The notes: a model not told the origin generated them from the letters alone. Positions 1 to 11,146 are shown, counted from the stretch's first letter. The stretch: 64,000 bases of DNA from Haematococcus lacustris (GCA_030144725.1 JASKMD010000008.1:18311943-18375942); one strand, 5' to 3'. Numbers and translations: made by a program.

Positions 1-54
1 TGGCATGGCATGGCATGGCATGGCATGGCATGGCATGGCATGGCATGGCATGGC
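1..54. repeat. (ATGGC)n pentanucleotide repeat
   Basis: Perfect tandem TGGCA units at the very left edge, inside the last visible PPDK intron, so the array is probably longer than seen here. Confidence 0.9.
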
Positions 55-3000
55 ACTTCGCAGCCATGTCGTACAGAGCCACACGAGGCAGCTTGCCTGG
101 GTGAGGTCGTTGCTGCCAAAGGAGAAGAATTCAGCCGAGGCCGCCAGCTTGCCAGCCAGTAGGGCAGCGCGTGGCACCTCAATCATGGTACCCACACGGA
201 AGGGAATGGTCACTCCTGTGCTCACACCCGCGACAGTGTGACCAGCGTGGTGTGGGAAAATGCAATGGTGGACATGGGTGGACAGGAGGGTACCACAGGG
301 CACCATGGGGCTAATGTGGCAGGAGGAAGGGCTAAAGTGCTAGATGATTGTGTCACACCTTGTACTACAATCACACCGGTACATACTCCATGGCAGCATG
401 CATCGTGGCAGCATGCATAGAAGGTTAGGTGGGGCATCTGGCCACTGGCTACCCAGTCGGCAATCACCAACACCCCACTCCACACTCCGCCCCTATGGCT
501 CCCTCAACATCCGCATTATTGCCTGCAACAATGTTGCATGTGTGAAGAGCATCTGTGCAACCGCACTCGCCTGTTTCAGCCTGCACCTGCGCCGCTGCCT
601 GCTTGATGAGGGCGACCTGGCAGTTGAGCTCGTCCACACTGCCCACCAGGGGCACCATGATGTGGGGGAACACGCGGCCGCGGGCCATCACCACATGGCT
701 GGCTGCCTGGAACACAGCCCGTGCCTGCATGCACACACAGCCAGCAGCCGTCAATTCATATGTATCACATCTCACATCTGGTCACACCTGGTCACACCCA
801 GGCATGTCTTGCCATTGCTGGTCCCTCTGGGCTACACTCCCTCGTACCTGGTCACACCTAGTCAACCCCAGATACCAGGCTGTTTGATGCCAGCCAGCAT
901 GCATGCAGAGTGCATGCTTGCCAAGGTTAGATATGGACCATGTCCACACCATGTGCATGTGACATGCATGCGTGCACATGCACACCTGCATGGAAGATAT
1001 CTCAGGGTGGATGATGCCTAGCCGGCAGCCGCGCAAGCCCATCATGGGGTTGGCCTCCCGTAGAGCCTCTAGGCGGCCCTTCACAATGGCCTGGCTGCTG
1101 TTAAGCTCCTGCAACAGCCGCCACAGAAAGCAAGGCAGGCCAGGCAGCAGGTCAGGCGGCAGGCAGCAGCAGCTTACGACATGTGCGGGCCAAAGAAAGA
1201 TATGGCGGGCAGGCTGGCCAGCCGGCATCTCAGCAAGCCGAGCACTGCCATGAGCCATGTGCCTTGCACCTGGAAAGGGCAGCTGCCTGGGGGCTACTGG
1301 CTGAGGGTGCCAGGGGCCGCGTGCCAGTGCTTGTGGTGGTGTGATGAATGCATACCGAATGACCTCAGCCTGTGGTCTGGGTGCTGAGGCCATGGCCTTG
1401 CTTTGCAGTTGCAGGGTCTCCTGCCTGGTGTCGCCCTCTGGGCTCCTGCCTGGGCCTGCCTGGGCTCCTATCCTGGGTGTCGCCCTCTGGCCTTGGGACA
1501 CCCAGCGCACTGTGGTTCCCTGTGTCGAGACAGTGAGCTGCTACAAGCCACTAAGCTGCAGTGGCACCGGCTGCAGCAACGCCCTGCAACCAGTGCCTTG
1601 CATGGGGGGCTTTCTTTTTTTCTCATTCTCTCATGGCGGCAGCACCTTGGCCAGCTGCTTGCACAGTGCCTGCAGCGCTGGCCCGGCATGCGGCAGGAAC
1701 TCGTGCAGGGGCGGGTCCAGCAGCCGGATGGTGACAGGCAGGCCGTCCATGGCCCTGCACCAAGCCAGGTGAAGGCATACAGGGCACTAGTTGCAGGGTG
1801 AGTGGCACTAGGTGAGTGGCAGGCCCTGCCGCCCTGAGCACCCACTCTGTTCCATGGCCCTGCACCCTGCCAGGTCTAGCCACACAGGGCAGGCCAGCTT
1901 GCGTACCGCAGCCAGGGTCTAGGCCCTTGCCAGGAGGGGGAAAGGGGGCTGCTGCCGGGAGGGGGGCAGCTGCCTGGGAATAGGGGCAGGGACTGCTGCC
2001 TGGGTAGAGGGTGAGAAGGGGGCTGCTGCGGGGAGGGAGGGCGGGAGGGAGGGAGGCGGATTGAGTGCAGGGGGAGGTGGGAGGGGTGCTGCTGTCTGGA
2101 GGAGGGGGTGCAGGGGCTGCTGCCTGGAGGGGGAGGGGGAGGGGGAGGGGTGTGTGGGCCTGCTGCCTGGTGCCGGCGTGTCACCTGAAGATGCCCTCAA
2201 AGTCAGCTGTCTGGTAGGCCGCCAGCTCCTCCAGTGCCGCCGCCTTCTCAGGAGAAGCCAGTTGCTCGGCAGCAATCATGCGCCGCACCGCGGCAATGCG
2301 TGCGGGCCTGCGGCACACGGTGGGGAGTGGGCAGCCACATGGGGTGGGGTGGGGTGGGGTGGGGCAGGGGCCAGGGGTGGGTGCATGCGGTGAGCCGTCG
2401 TGCAGGTGGCAGCTGGCAGAGGCAGGCAAGTGCAGGGGTGGAAAAGGCGGGGTGGGTGGGGTGGCTCACGTGGAGAAGGGTGGCAAGTTGGCAGGCAGGT
2501 CGGCAGTGGTTGTAAGCAGGGGGCAGGGGGCAGGTACCCGCTGGGCAAGTAGCATCAAGGGCCGCGTCCCACCTCGCCACCCACACCACATAGTGGGGTC
2601 TGGGCGCATGGCATGGGGGGGCAGTGGTAAGGTGGCAGGGGTGGAGTGGGGTGGGAAGGGTGGGGTGGGGTGGCAGGGGTGGAAAAGGTGGGGCGGGGTG
2701 GGGTGGCAGGGGTGGGGTGGGGTGGGGTGGCAGGGGTGGGGCAGGGGTGGGGTGGGGTGGGGTGGGTGGGGTTGCTCACGTGGAGAAGAACATGTGTTCC
2801 GTACGACACAGCCCCACCCCCTGGGCGCCGTTCTCCCTGGCCTTCTGCGCATCCGCCGGCGTGTCGGCATTGGCAAACACCTGCAGGCGGCGCGTACTGT
2901 CCACCCACCTGCACAGCAGCCGCCAGCAGCAAGGGGCACAAGCTCTGGGGCGCCAGGCAAGCTGACGCAGGGGGCAAGGAGAGGAGAGGTGGAGAGGGGC

Positions 3001-5684
3001 AAGGAGAGGGGAGGTGGAGAGGGGCGGTGCTTCACAGCCCTCCCCACTGCCACCCAGCAGCAGCCATGCCCCACGCCGTCCTATTCCTCCCCAGCCCCCC
3101 CAGCGCCCTCAGCCTCGCACTGACTCACCCCATGAACTGAGCCAACGCCCCGACCATCTCCGGCGCCTGCACCGGCTGCATCCAGCGGATCACCTCCCCG
3201 GTGGTGCCGTTGAGGCTGACCCAGTCGCCTTCACGCAGCGTCACCGCCTTGGCACCAGCGGGCCGCACCACCACAGTCTGCAGCCAAGGGGGACAACCTT
3301 GATGGCCCTGGCACCGAGGCCACAGGCCACAGCGCTCTATTAGAGGCTAGTGCCAGGAGGATCGAGACCAAGGGCCCCGCCCCGCCCCGCCCCGCCCCGC
3401 CCCGCCCCGCCCGCCCCGCCCCGCCCCGCCCCGCCCCGCGCCCCGCCCCGCCCCGCCCCGCCCCGCCCCGCCCCGCCCCGCCCCGCCCCGCCCCGCCCCG
3501 CCCCGCCCCGCCCCGCCCCGCCCCGCCCCGCCCCGCCCCGCCCCGCCCCGCCCCGCCCCGCCCCGCCCCGCCCCGCCCCGCCCCGCCCCGCCCCGCCCCG
3601 CCCCGCCCCGCCCCGCCCCGCCCCGCCCCGCCCCGCCCCGCCCCGCCCCGCCCGCCCCGCCCCCCCCGCCCCGCCCCGCCCCCCCGCCCCGCCCCGCCCC
3701 GCCCCGCCCCGCCCACCTTCTTGCTCTCATCCACCTCCAGAGCCTCCACCCCGCACACACAAGGCTTGCCCCAGCCCCGGGCAACCACGGCAGCGTGCGA
3801 GGTCATCCCACCCCGCGCCGTCACAATTCCCTGGGCCGCGTGCATGCCACCCACATCCTCTGGCGAGGTCTCCTCCCGACACAGGACCACCGCCTCGCCC
3901 TGGAGCAGCCAGGCAGCAGCTGGAGGGGGTGAGAGTGGAGCAGGCAAGCATGCAGCAGCTGGAGTGGCACAGGACTGATGTGAAGCCTTGGCCGTGTCAG
4001 GGAGGGCATGACGAGGGTAGGCCAGGAGGTAGGAGGTAGGAGGTAGGGGGGAGGCTGAGGGGGTAAGGGAGGGGTCCTGAGGGGCCTTGTGGGCAGCCTT
4101 ATGGGCAGGCGGGGGGGGGCAGGCGGGGCTCACCTTGGCATGCCAGGCCTCAGCGTCAGCAGCGGTGAACACCAGGCGGCCCACTGCGGCTCCGGGGGAG
4201 GCAGCCAGGCCCTTGGCCAACACATTGCCGGCATCCCTGGGGGCAGGCAGGGCAAGGGGGCTTCAGGAGGGGGGCCAGGGCCAGGGGCTGTGCTGCCGAC
4301 AGCCTGCCTAGGTCCTCTGCCCGCCCATCCCCCCTCTTGCCTGCCGGCTGGCCCCGTCCCCCTCCCCACCACTCAAAAGATGTCCGCAGACCCACGCTTC
4401 GCCCCCCACCCCCCACCCCTTCCAACCCTTCTCGCCTGTACGCCTTTTCGTCACAAAACCTTGGGTGCAGCAGCTGCTCCAGGTGAGTGGGTTGCACCTG
4501 CACCCCCAGCCAGGCAGCAGGCAGCAGCCAGGCGGTCAGCACCACAGCTTATGCCTGTGCCACCGCAGCAGTTGCCAGAAACGAGGCGGCAGGAAGGCCA
4601 CTGGCCAACACGGCACTATACCCCCCCGGCCCCCAACATAGTCAGTGGTGAGGAGCTGTGAGGCTTGGCATGGTGACAGGTTGCGAGGAGTTAAGCAGGA
4701 AGGGGGGTCCACATGGCACCGCCTACCTTCACACCACTCCACCCCCCCCACCCCCCCAACACACAGTGAGTGGCCTACCTAGGGCGTGGCGAGGTGAAGC
4801 GTGGAGTCAAGGCGTGGTGAGTGGTTGTGAGGAGTGGTGTGTTACGTTAGCAGTCCCCTCCCCCTCCCCCTCCCCCTCCCCCTCCCCCTCCCCCTCCCCT
4901 CCCCCTCCCCCTCCCCCTCCCCCTCCCCCTCCCCCTCCCCCTCCCCCTCCCCCTCCCCCTCCCCCCTCCCCCTCCCCCTCCCCCTCCCCCCCCCCTCCCC
5001 CTCCCCCTCCCCCTCCCCCTCCCCCTCCCCCTCCCCCTCCCCCTCCCCCTCCCCCTCCCCCTCCCCCTCCCCCTCCCCCTCCCCCTCCCCCTCCCCCTCC
5101 CCCCTCCCCTCCCCCTCCCCCTCCCCCTCCCCCTCCCCCTCCCCCTCCCCCTCCCCCTCCCCCTCCCCCCCCCCTGCTGCTGCTGCCACCCTCACCATGG
5201 ACAGGGCCTGCTGGCGGCTGATCAGGCCCTCCTGCACCATGTCAGTCGCGATCTGCAGCGCAGCGGCGCCTGTCCGCTTGCCATTGCGGCACTGCAGCAT
5301 GAACAACCGCCCGTCCTGCAAAGGGCATGCCAGGTGGGGCAGTGGGCGAGTGGGCGGGCAGCCCTAGCGCTGTGTCTGCCGCAGGAGAGCAGCAGTGAGT
5401 CGCAGGCGGGCAGAGGGCCAGGGCCAGGGCCAGGGCCAGGGCCAGGGCCAGGGCCAGGGCCAGGGCCAGGGCCAGGGCCAGGGCCAGGGCCAGGCAGAAG
5501 TGTGCAACCCACATGCACCACCCATGCAGTGCTGTTGGCAAGACCAAGCAGGCCAGCAGGCCACCCAGGGCTGGGCTGAGCTGGGCTGGGCGTAGCTAGT
5601 CAGGGGTGTCGAGGCAGGCAGGGGCGCTGATTTACCTGCACGGTGAACTCCACGTCCTGCATGTCTTGCAGGTGCGCCTCCAGC
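1..5684 (-). CDS. PPDK: Pyruvate,phosphate dikinase (C-terminal half; 3' end off the window)
   Basis: Catalyses interconversion of pyruvate+ATP+Pi and PEP+AMP+PPi. Exons read on the minus strand: 5684-5636 ([10 protein letters not shown]), 5315-5197 ([15 protein letters not shown]), a short exon near 4500-4440 (HLEQLLHP), 4236-4137 ([17 protein letters not shown]), 3899-3717 ([19 protein letters not shown], the swivelling phosphohistidine domain with its catalytic His), 3277-3129, 2908-2780 ([12 protein letters not shown]), 2307-2185, 1754-1646 ([12 protein letters not shown]), 1108-986 ([12 protein letters not shown]), 724-567 and 215-97 ([23 protein letters not shown]). The last three form the PEP-binding TIM barrel. 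The 215-97 exon ends at a GC donor (GCAAGC). The ATP-grasp N-terminus is not visible and may lie in the 6001-6500 gap or beyond; the 3' terminus, with the expected catalytic Cys, lies left of base 1. Introns are stuffed with simple repeats. The family is certain; the plastid or cytosolic form cannot be told. Confidence 0.95.
2580..2775. repeat. G-rich (GTGGGGTGGCAGG)-type imperfect repeat in a PPDK intron
   Basis: Imperfect GGGGTGGGGTGGCAGGGGTGG units between the PPDK exons at 2307-2185 and 2908-2780. A similar shorter tract lies at 2339-2375. Runs of G on the plus strand could form quadruplexes. Confidence 0.8.
3374..3713. repeat. (CCCCG)n array, ~340 bp, in a PPDK intron
   Basis: Nearly perfect CCCCG pentamers fill the intron between PPDK exons 3899-3717 and 3277-3129. 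The array stops within a few bases of the splice donor (minus-strand GTGGGC at 3716-3711). No coding role; long open frames across it are artefacts of the repeat. Confidence 0.95.
4855..5173. repeat. (CCCCCT)n array, ~320 bp, in a PPDK intron
   Basis: Tandem CCCCCT hexamers with occasional single-base slips, directly downstream (in gene direction) of the exon 5315-5197. On the minus, transcribed strand this reads (AGGGGG)n, strongly G-quadruplex-prone. Confidence 0.95.
5416..5494. repeat. (CCAGGG)n array in a PPDK intron
   Basis: About 13 copies of CCAGGG between the PPDK exons at 5684-5636 and 5315-5197. A further short array of ~19-bp TGGCTCAGGTGCAGTACAC units lies at 5810-5890, just beyond the last visible exon. 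Confidence 0.9.
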
Positions 5685-6000
5685 CTGCAGTCGCCAGGCA
5701 CAGCAGGTGCATGCTGGCCATACCCCTCACTGGCTCTGGCACCAGCCTGCTTCCAGTCCTGCTCATAACCCTCACTGGCTCAGGGCAACTGGCTCAGGGC
5801 AGCTGGCTCAGGTGCAGTGGCTCAGGTGCAGTACACTGGCTCAGGTGCAGTACACTGGCTCAGGTGCAGTACACTGGCTCAGGTGCAGTCCCTGCTGCTC
5901 CAGACGTATGGCAAGGAGCTGGGGTGGTGGCACTCTGGTGCTGGGTGCAGTGCAACAGGTGGGCTGGCCCAGGCTGGGGCCATGCATCATAGGGGCCAGG

Positions 6001-6500
6001 NNNNNNNNNNNNNNNNNNNNNNNNNNNNNNNNNNNNNNNNNNNNNNNNNNNNNNNNNNNNNNNNNNNNNNNNNNNNNNNNNNNNNNNNNNNNNNNNNNNN
6101 NNNNNNNNNNNNNNNNNNNNNNNNNNNNNNNNNNNNNNNNNNNNNNNNNNNNNNNNNNNNNNNNNNNNNNNNNNNNNNNNNNNNNNNNNNNNNNNNNNNN
6201 NNNNNNNNNNNNNNNNNNNNNNNNNNNNNNNNNNNNNNNNNNNNNNNNNNNNNNNNNNNNNNNNNNNNNNNNNNNNNNNNNNNNNNNNNNNNNNNNNNNN
6301 NNNNNNNNNNNNNNNNNNNNNNNNNNNNNNNNNNNNNNNNNNNNNNNNNNNNNNNNNNNNNNNNNNNNNNNNNNNNNNNNNNNNNNNNNNNNNNNNNNNN
6401 NNNNNNNNNNNNNNNNNNNNNNNNNNNNNNNNNNNNNNNNNNNNNNNNNNNNNNNNNNNNNNNNNNNNNNNNNNNNNNNNNNNNNNNNNNNNNNNNNNNN
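6001..6500. other. Assembly gap (500 N)
   Basis: Exactly 500 undetermined bases, a conventional fixed-size scaffold gap, so the true length is unknown. It sits between the last visible PPDK exon and a purine-rich repeat and may hide N-terminal PPDK exons. Confidence 1.
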
Positions 6501-7012
6501 GGGGAGTGGGAGGATCTGGCAGGTGGTGGGTGGGCAGTGTGGTAGGGAGGAGGGAGGAGGGAAGTGGGAGGAGGGAAGAGCGATCTGGTAGGGAGGAGGG
6601 AGGAGGGAGGAGGGAGGAGGAGGGTAGTAGGGAGGAGGGTAGTAGGGAGGAGGAGGGTAGGAGGGAGGAGGGTAGTAGGGAGGGTAGTAGGGAGGGGGGT
6701 AGTAGGGAGGGGTAGTGGGAGGGAGGAGGGTAGTAGGAGTGTGTAGGGAGGAGGGAGGAGGGAGGAGGAGGGAGGAGGAGGGAGGAGGGAGGAGGAGGAG
6801 GGTAGGGAGGAGGAGGGTAGTGGTAGGGAGGAGGGAGGAGGGATCTGGCAGGTGGTGGTGGGCAGTGTGGTAGGGAGGAGGGAGGAGCGAGGAGGGAGGA
6901 GGAGGGAGGAGGGAGGGAGAGGAGCGGGAGGAGGGAGGAGGAGGAGGAGGGAGGGAGGGGAGGAGGGGAGGAGGGAGGAGGGAGGAGGGAGGAGGGAGGA
7001 GGGAGGAGGGTA
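6501..7012. repeat. (GGGAGGA)n-type purine-only tract
   Basis: About 510 bases almost entirely of G and A on the plus strand, with interspersed TAGTAGG units and two copies of a GGATCTGGCAGGTGGTGG segment (near 6510 and 6840). No gene; long frames here are compositional. It is the likely cause of the adjacent assembly gap. Confidence 0.9.
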
Positions 7013-7750
7013 CGCTTTTGCTCTTGTCCGCCGCCCTGGCTGCCGCTACTTGTTGCCGTTGTGGTTGCTGCTTCTGGCTGATGGAAGGTGCCACTGCGCC
7101 TTGGCACCGAACCTGCTCAAGCAACACATGGCACATGACACATGCCACGCTCCAACCTCGCGGTCGCACCTCAGAATCGCATCTATGCATCGCACCTTTG
7201 CAAGCTACCTTTGTGCCGTTCGCCCTCAACTCTGTGCTTGATCACAAATACCCTATTCCTTTCGCTGATCGCTAATGGCTGCGAAACCGAGCTGCATGCT
7301 GGCCTCTTGGCTGATGACTGATGGCTGCGAAGGCTAGCTGGGCCGCATTTCATGGCCGGCTGTGAGGCTGCGCATTTGGGCGCTGTTGATGTCGCTGCTG
7401 CTGAGTTTGGGATGGACGTGTCGCGTGTTGCGTGTTGCTGCATTACTGCGGGCTTTGCGAGGTCGACATGGTTTCCTCTCATGGCGCCTCGCGACCTCAT
7501 GGCACACCAACGGCTTGCTTGGTGGCAGCTAGCGCAGATCCCAATACCAAGCCCGTCAGTTTTCGCGCTCTTGCATGCAAGTCACATGCAGAAAGCGGGG
7601 TTGGCGAAACCCTGCACAGCGTCTTTGAATCACTTAGGAGAAATCAACACAAGGAACGAAACCCTGCACAAGGTCGGCGAAACCCTGCACGAGGTCAGGG
7701 TTGACTTAGAAAAAGTCCATGCTTTGATCGAAACCCTGCACTAGGTTAGC
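7013..7750. other. Intergenic stretch, no gene recognised
   Basis: No conserved protein segment was found on either strand. Near 7605-7742 a short degenerate tandem motif CGAAACCCTGCAC occurs four to five times; its ACCCTG core foreshadows the large minisatellite that starts at about 8030. Confidence 0.5.
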
Positions 7751-7754
7751 AACT

Positions 7755-8025
7755 TGACTTTGCACATGCTACCTACTAGGTTGTGCTTCTATTCTGATGC
7801 CTGACAACTCCTCATACTCGCAAATTTTAAAAAGTCACTTCAGTCAGTAAGCACCATCTCCCTTAGCCAAATTCGGGGTGAGAACCAGGCTGATGGTCCA
7901 GCAGCTCCGCAATGACCAAGAATTTCACTTTGGCCCAAGAGAGTCTTCTCCTCCACTAGGTCACAGCAGCCTACATGCCAAGTCTCAGACCTCAACTCGC
8001 AAGTTTGCCGAGCCAGCCAGCCCCT
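7755..8025. repeat. Dispersed ~270-bp repeat, copy 1
   Basis: Starts with a CTACCTACTAGGTTG block and runs through CCCTTAGCCAAATTCGGGGT, CACTTTGGCCCAAGAGAGTC and CAGACCTCAACTCGCAAGTT to AGCCAGCCAG. The same ordered blocks recur at 9540-9805 (copy 2), flanking the minisatellite in the same orientation, and more divergently at 40650-40915 (copy 3). Probably part of an unclassified mobile element. Confidence 0.8.
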
Positions 8026-8027
8026 GT

Positions 8028-9325
8028 GGGCCAGGACCCTGTGGTGAGGTGCCAGAACCCTGTGGTGTGGTGCCAGGACCCTGTGGTGTGGTGCCAGGAC
8101 CCTGTAGCCAAACGTCGCAGGACCCTGTAGGCGTGCGGCAGGACCCTGTAGCAAACGTCGCAGGACCCTGTAGGCGTGCGGCAGAACCCTGTAGCCAAAC
8201 GTCGCAGGACCCTGTAGGCGTGCGGCAGAACCCTGTAGCCAAACGTCGCAGGACCCTGTAGGCGTGCGGCAGAACCCTGTAGCCAAACGTCGCAGGACCC
8301 TGTAGGCGTGCGGCAGAACCCTGTAGCCAAACGTCGCAGGACCCTGTAGGCGTGCGCCAGGACCCTGTAGCCAAACGTCGCAGGACCCTGTAGGCGTGCG
8401 GCAGAACCCTGTAGCCAAACGTCGCAGGACCCTGTAGGCGTGCGGCAGGACCCTGTAGCCAAACGTCGCAGGACCCTGTAGGCGTGCGGCAGAACCCTGT
8501 AGCCAAACGTCGCAGGACCCTGTAGGCGTGCGGCAGAACCCTGTAGCCAAACGTCGCAGGACCCTGTAGGCGTGCGGCAGGACCCTGTAGACCTGTGTCG
8601 CAGGACCCTGTAGGCGTGCGGCAGGACCCTGTAGACGTGTGTCGTAGGACCCTGTAGGCGTGCGGCAGGACCCTGTAGACATCTGTCGTAGGACCCTGTA
8701 GCCGTGCGACAGAATCCTGTGACCTATGACTTTGTGGTGTGGTGCCAGGACCCTGTGGTGTGGTGCCAGGACCCTGTGGGCCAGGACCCTGTGGTGAGGT
8801 GCCAGGACCCTGTGGTGAGGTGCCAGGACCCTGTGGTGCCAGGACCCTGTGGTGTGGTGCCAGGACCCTGTGGTGCCAGGACCCTGTGGTGAGGGACCAG
8901 GACCCTGTGGTTCCAGGACCCTGTCATGTGGTACCAGGACCCTGTTGGCCAGGACCCTGTGGTGTGGTGCCAGGACCCTGTGGTGAGGTGCCAGGACCCT
9001 GTGGGCCAGGACCCTGTGGTGAGGTGCCAGGACCCTGTGGGCCAGGACCCTGTAGGTGTGCAGCATGACCCTGTGGTGAGGTACCAGGACCCTGTGGTGC
9101 CAGAACCCTGTGGTGTGGTGCCAGGACCCTGTGTGCCAGAACCCTGTGGTCAGGTGCCAGGACCCTGTAGGTGTGCAGCAGGACCCTGTGGTGAGGTACC
9201 AGGACCCTGTGGTGCCAGAACCCTGTGGTGAGGGGCCAGGACCCTGTGAGCCAGAACCCTGTGGTGTGGTGCCAGGACCCTGTGTGGAAAGGCACTCATC
9301 GTAGGACCCTGTACAGGGTCCTGGC
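8028..9325. repeat. Minisatellite with CAGGACCCTGT core (~21-23 bp units)
   Basis: About 1.3 kb of tandem units. The left part (8100-8700) alternates a 23-bp unit, CAGAACCCTGTAGCCAAACG plus TCG, with a 21-bp unit, CAGGACCCTGTAGGCGTGCG plus G, giving a ~44-bp higher-order repeat. The right part (8735-9290) uses GTGGTGTGGTGC or GTGGGC tails instead. It ends at a 20-bp palindrome, after which the core appears in reverse orientation (9313, 9495). No open reading significance. Confidence 0.95.
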
Positions 9326-9539
9326 ACACATGGTCGAAAGCATCCAAACGGGGTCAACAGGACCAACCACAAGCTATGTAGGAATCCTAACATGGTTCTA
9401 TCACATAGGGATGCAAGGAATGATTAAAACATCTACACTCATCAGGTACACAGGACCCTGCACCGGGTCCTACGACCATGGTGACGCTAGGAACCGGTAC
9501 AGGGTCCTAGGACACGGGCCATAGCTCATCACTGGCTGG

Positions 9540-9805
9540 GACTTTTTGCATGCCACCTACTAGGTTGGGCAGCTGTAACCACCCTTTACAACCTCTCATA
9601 CTCACATTTCATGAAAAGTCACTTTGGTCACACGGTGCCAACTCCCTTAGCCAAAATCGGGGTCACAGCCCCACACCTGGCCCAGCAACTCGACACCGAG
9701 TGAGAATTACACTTTGGCCCAAGAGAGTCTTGTCATCCTCTAGGTCACAGCAACCCACATACCAAGTTTCAGACCTCAACTCTCAGGTTTTTCAAGCCAG
9801 CCAGG
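9540..9805. repeat. Dispersed ~270-bp repeat, copy 2
   Basis: Same ordered blocks as 7755-8025: CCACCTACTAGGTTG, CCCTTAGCCAAAATCGGGGT, CACTTTGGCCCAAGAGAGTC, AAGTTTCAGACCTCAACTCT, AGCCAGCCAG. It abuts the degenerate 3' end of the copia polyprotein on the minus strand (about 9830). Confidence 0.8.
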
Positions 9806-9829
9806 CCTTAATTTGCACGAGTGGACAGC

Positions 9830-10523
9830 TAGTAGAAAGCAACCTCACCCCTGGTAATGCGTTCCCTAACAAAATGGTGATGCACATCAATATGCTTAGC
9901 TCGTGAGGTGGCCATGGGATTGTGAAGAAGCTGCAGAGCTGCCTGGTTGTCACACCCTATGGTGACACAGCTGGCGTCTACACTCCTACAATTTAGTCCC
10001 TGCGTTTGTCCCTGCGTTCTACCGACCTTGTCCGATCGGGCTGAAAATTTGATAGATGGCAGTTTTCAGAAAATAAAACATATTTTTCAATAAAAATATT
10101 TGGAAAAATCCAAAAGCTGTTGCGCTGTGGCCCGCAACCTATCCCTGCATTCATCCCTGCACTCTAGCCACAGGGCCACAGCGCAGCCGCCTTTGATTTT
10201 TTTAAAATATTTTATCTGAAAAATATGTTTTATATTCTGCAAACTACCATCTATCAAAATTTCAGCCCGATCGGACAAGGTTGGTCAACACGCAGGGACG
10301 GACGCAAGGATTAATTTGTAGGAGTGTAGCTGCAGATCCCTCATCAGCTTCCTGAGCCACAAGGCCTCTTTAGCTGCATTAGATGCTGCCATGTATTCGG
10401 CTTCAGCTGTTGATAGTGCCACTGTGGGTTGCAGGCGGCTGGACCAGCTGATTGCACCGCCATTAAGAGTAAACAAGTATCCTATGGCAAGTAACTCCTC
10501 ACAGAGGCGTGCATGCCATGGGG
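9830..10523 (-). pseudogene. copia RNase H and C-terminus, split by a MITE
   Basis: Minus strand: [13 protein letters not shown], then the RNase H block [20 protein letters not shown] and [10 protein letters not shown]. The MITE at 9981-10326 interrupts. Beyond it the frame continues DASCVTIGCDNQAALQLLHN and AKHIDVHHHFVRERI, the typical copia C-terminal RNase H motif, then stops (GEVAFY-stop at ~9836) and decays. Confidence 0.88.
9981..10326. mobile_element. Foldback MITE, copy a (346 bp)
   Basis: Begins CACTCCTACAATTTAGTCCC and ends with the inverse, inside copia RNase H. The arms are over 100 bp and nearly the whole element folds on itself (arms including TGCGCTGTGGCC and its complement). 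Flanked by TA on both sides (9979-9980 and 10327-10328), a 2-bp target duplication. No coding capacity. Confidence 0.9.
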
Positions 10524-11146
10524 TTCCAGGCTTCTTAGGCAGATCCTGCTTTGTTCACCCCGCAGTTGCCATCAGGCCCAGTCTACCTGCTGGTCTATGT
10601 GGATGACTGCCTGCTGTGTACTCAGCAGGGGGACACTGCAGGCCTGGCACATGTCAAGCAGCAACTCGCCTCTGTCTTCAACATCAAAGACATGGGCGAC
10701 ACCAGGTGGTTCCTGGGAATGCAAATCACCAGGAACAGGGCAGAGGGCACTATCATGCTTGATCAGCGACAATTCATCAATGAGCTGGTTACCACACACA
10801 GCATGTCGTCCTCACACAGCAAGCCAGTGCCCATGGCACCAGCCATTAAGCTAGTCAGGGAGGGAGACCCACTTGACACTTCAGTGCATCAATACAGCGC
10901 CTTGGTAGGTAGCCTGCTGTACCTGACATGCTGCACACGCCCAGACATTGCTTTTGCAGTGGGTGCTCTGGCAAGGCACACGTCGTCACCCACCAAGCAG
11001 CACTGGGCAGCTGCATGCAATGTGTTGAGCTACCTGAAGGGCACATGTGACCATGGACTGCTGTTTGGGGGTGTCACAGGACTACAGGGCTTCTCTGACT
11101 GAGACTATGCTGGTGACAAAGACACCGCCAGAAGCACTACAGTCCA
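10524..11146 (+). pseudogene. Inverted second copy of copia RT core
   Basis: Plus-strand open frame (10551-11102) almost identical in protein to the minus-strand RT at 11996-11575: [18 protein letters not shown] onward, with differences such as FTP/FTL and LGM/LGV. It extends further (LKGTCDHGLLFGGVTGLQGF, stop, DYAGDKDTARSTT). It lacks the MITE and so shows the empty target site. Its left edge joins a minus-oriented RT scrap ([13 protein letters not shown]) fused to RNase H at about 10523. Confidence 0.9.

Noticed and set aside
3231..4223. Single 330-residue protein including a Gly/Ala/Arg-rich middle
   Set aside because: It joins real PPDK exons through introns, including the (CCCCG)n array; conserved PPDK sequence stops at clear GT/AG edges.
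4658..5367. Long Pro/Ser-rich or Gly/Glu-rich proteins on both strands
   Set aside because: They exist only because the (CCCCCT)n hexamer has no stop in several frames; the region is a PPDK intron with conserved exons on both sides.
5707..7229. Open frames running through the N gap
   Set aside because: Undetermined bases cannot be read as codons; the flanking parts are repeats without conservation.
8028..9325. CRISPR-like array (regular ~21-23-bp repeats)
   Set aside because: There are no unique spacers: the whole unit repeats, unit tails belong to two or three classes, and the context is nuclear algal DNA. It is a minisatellite.
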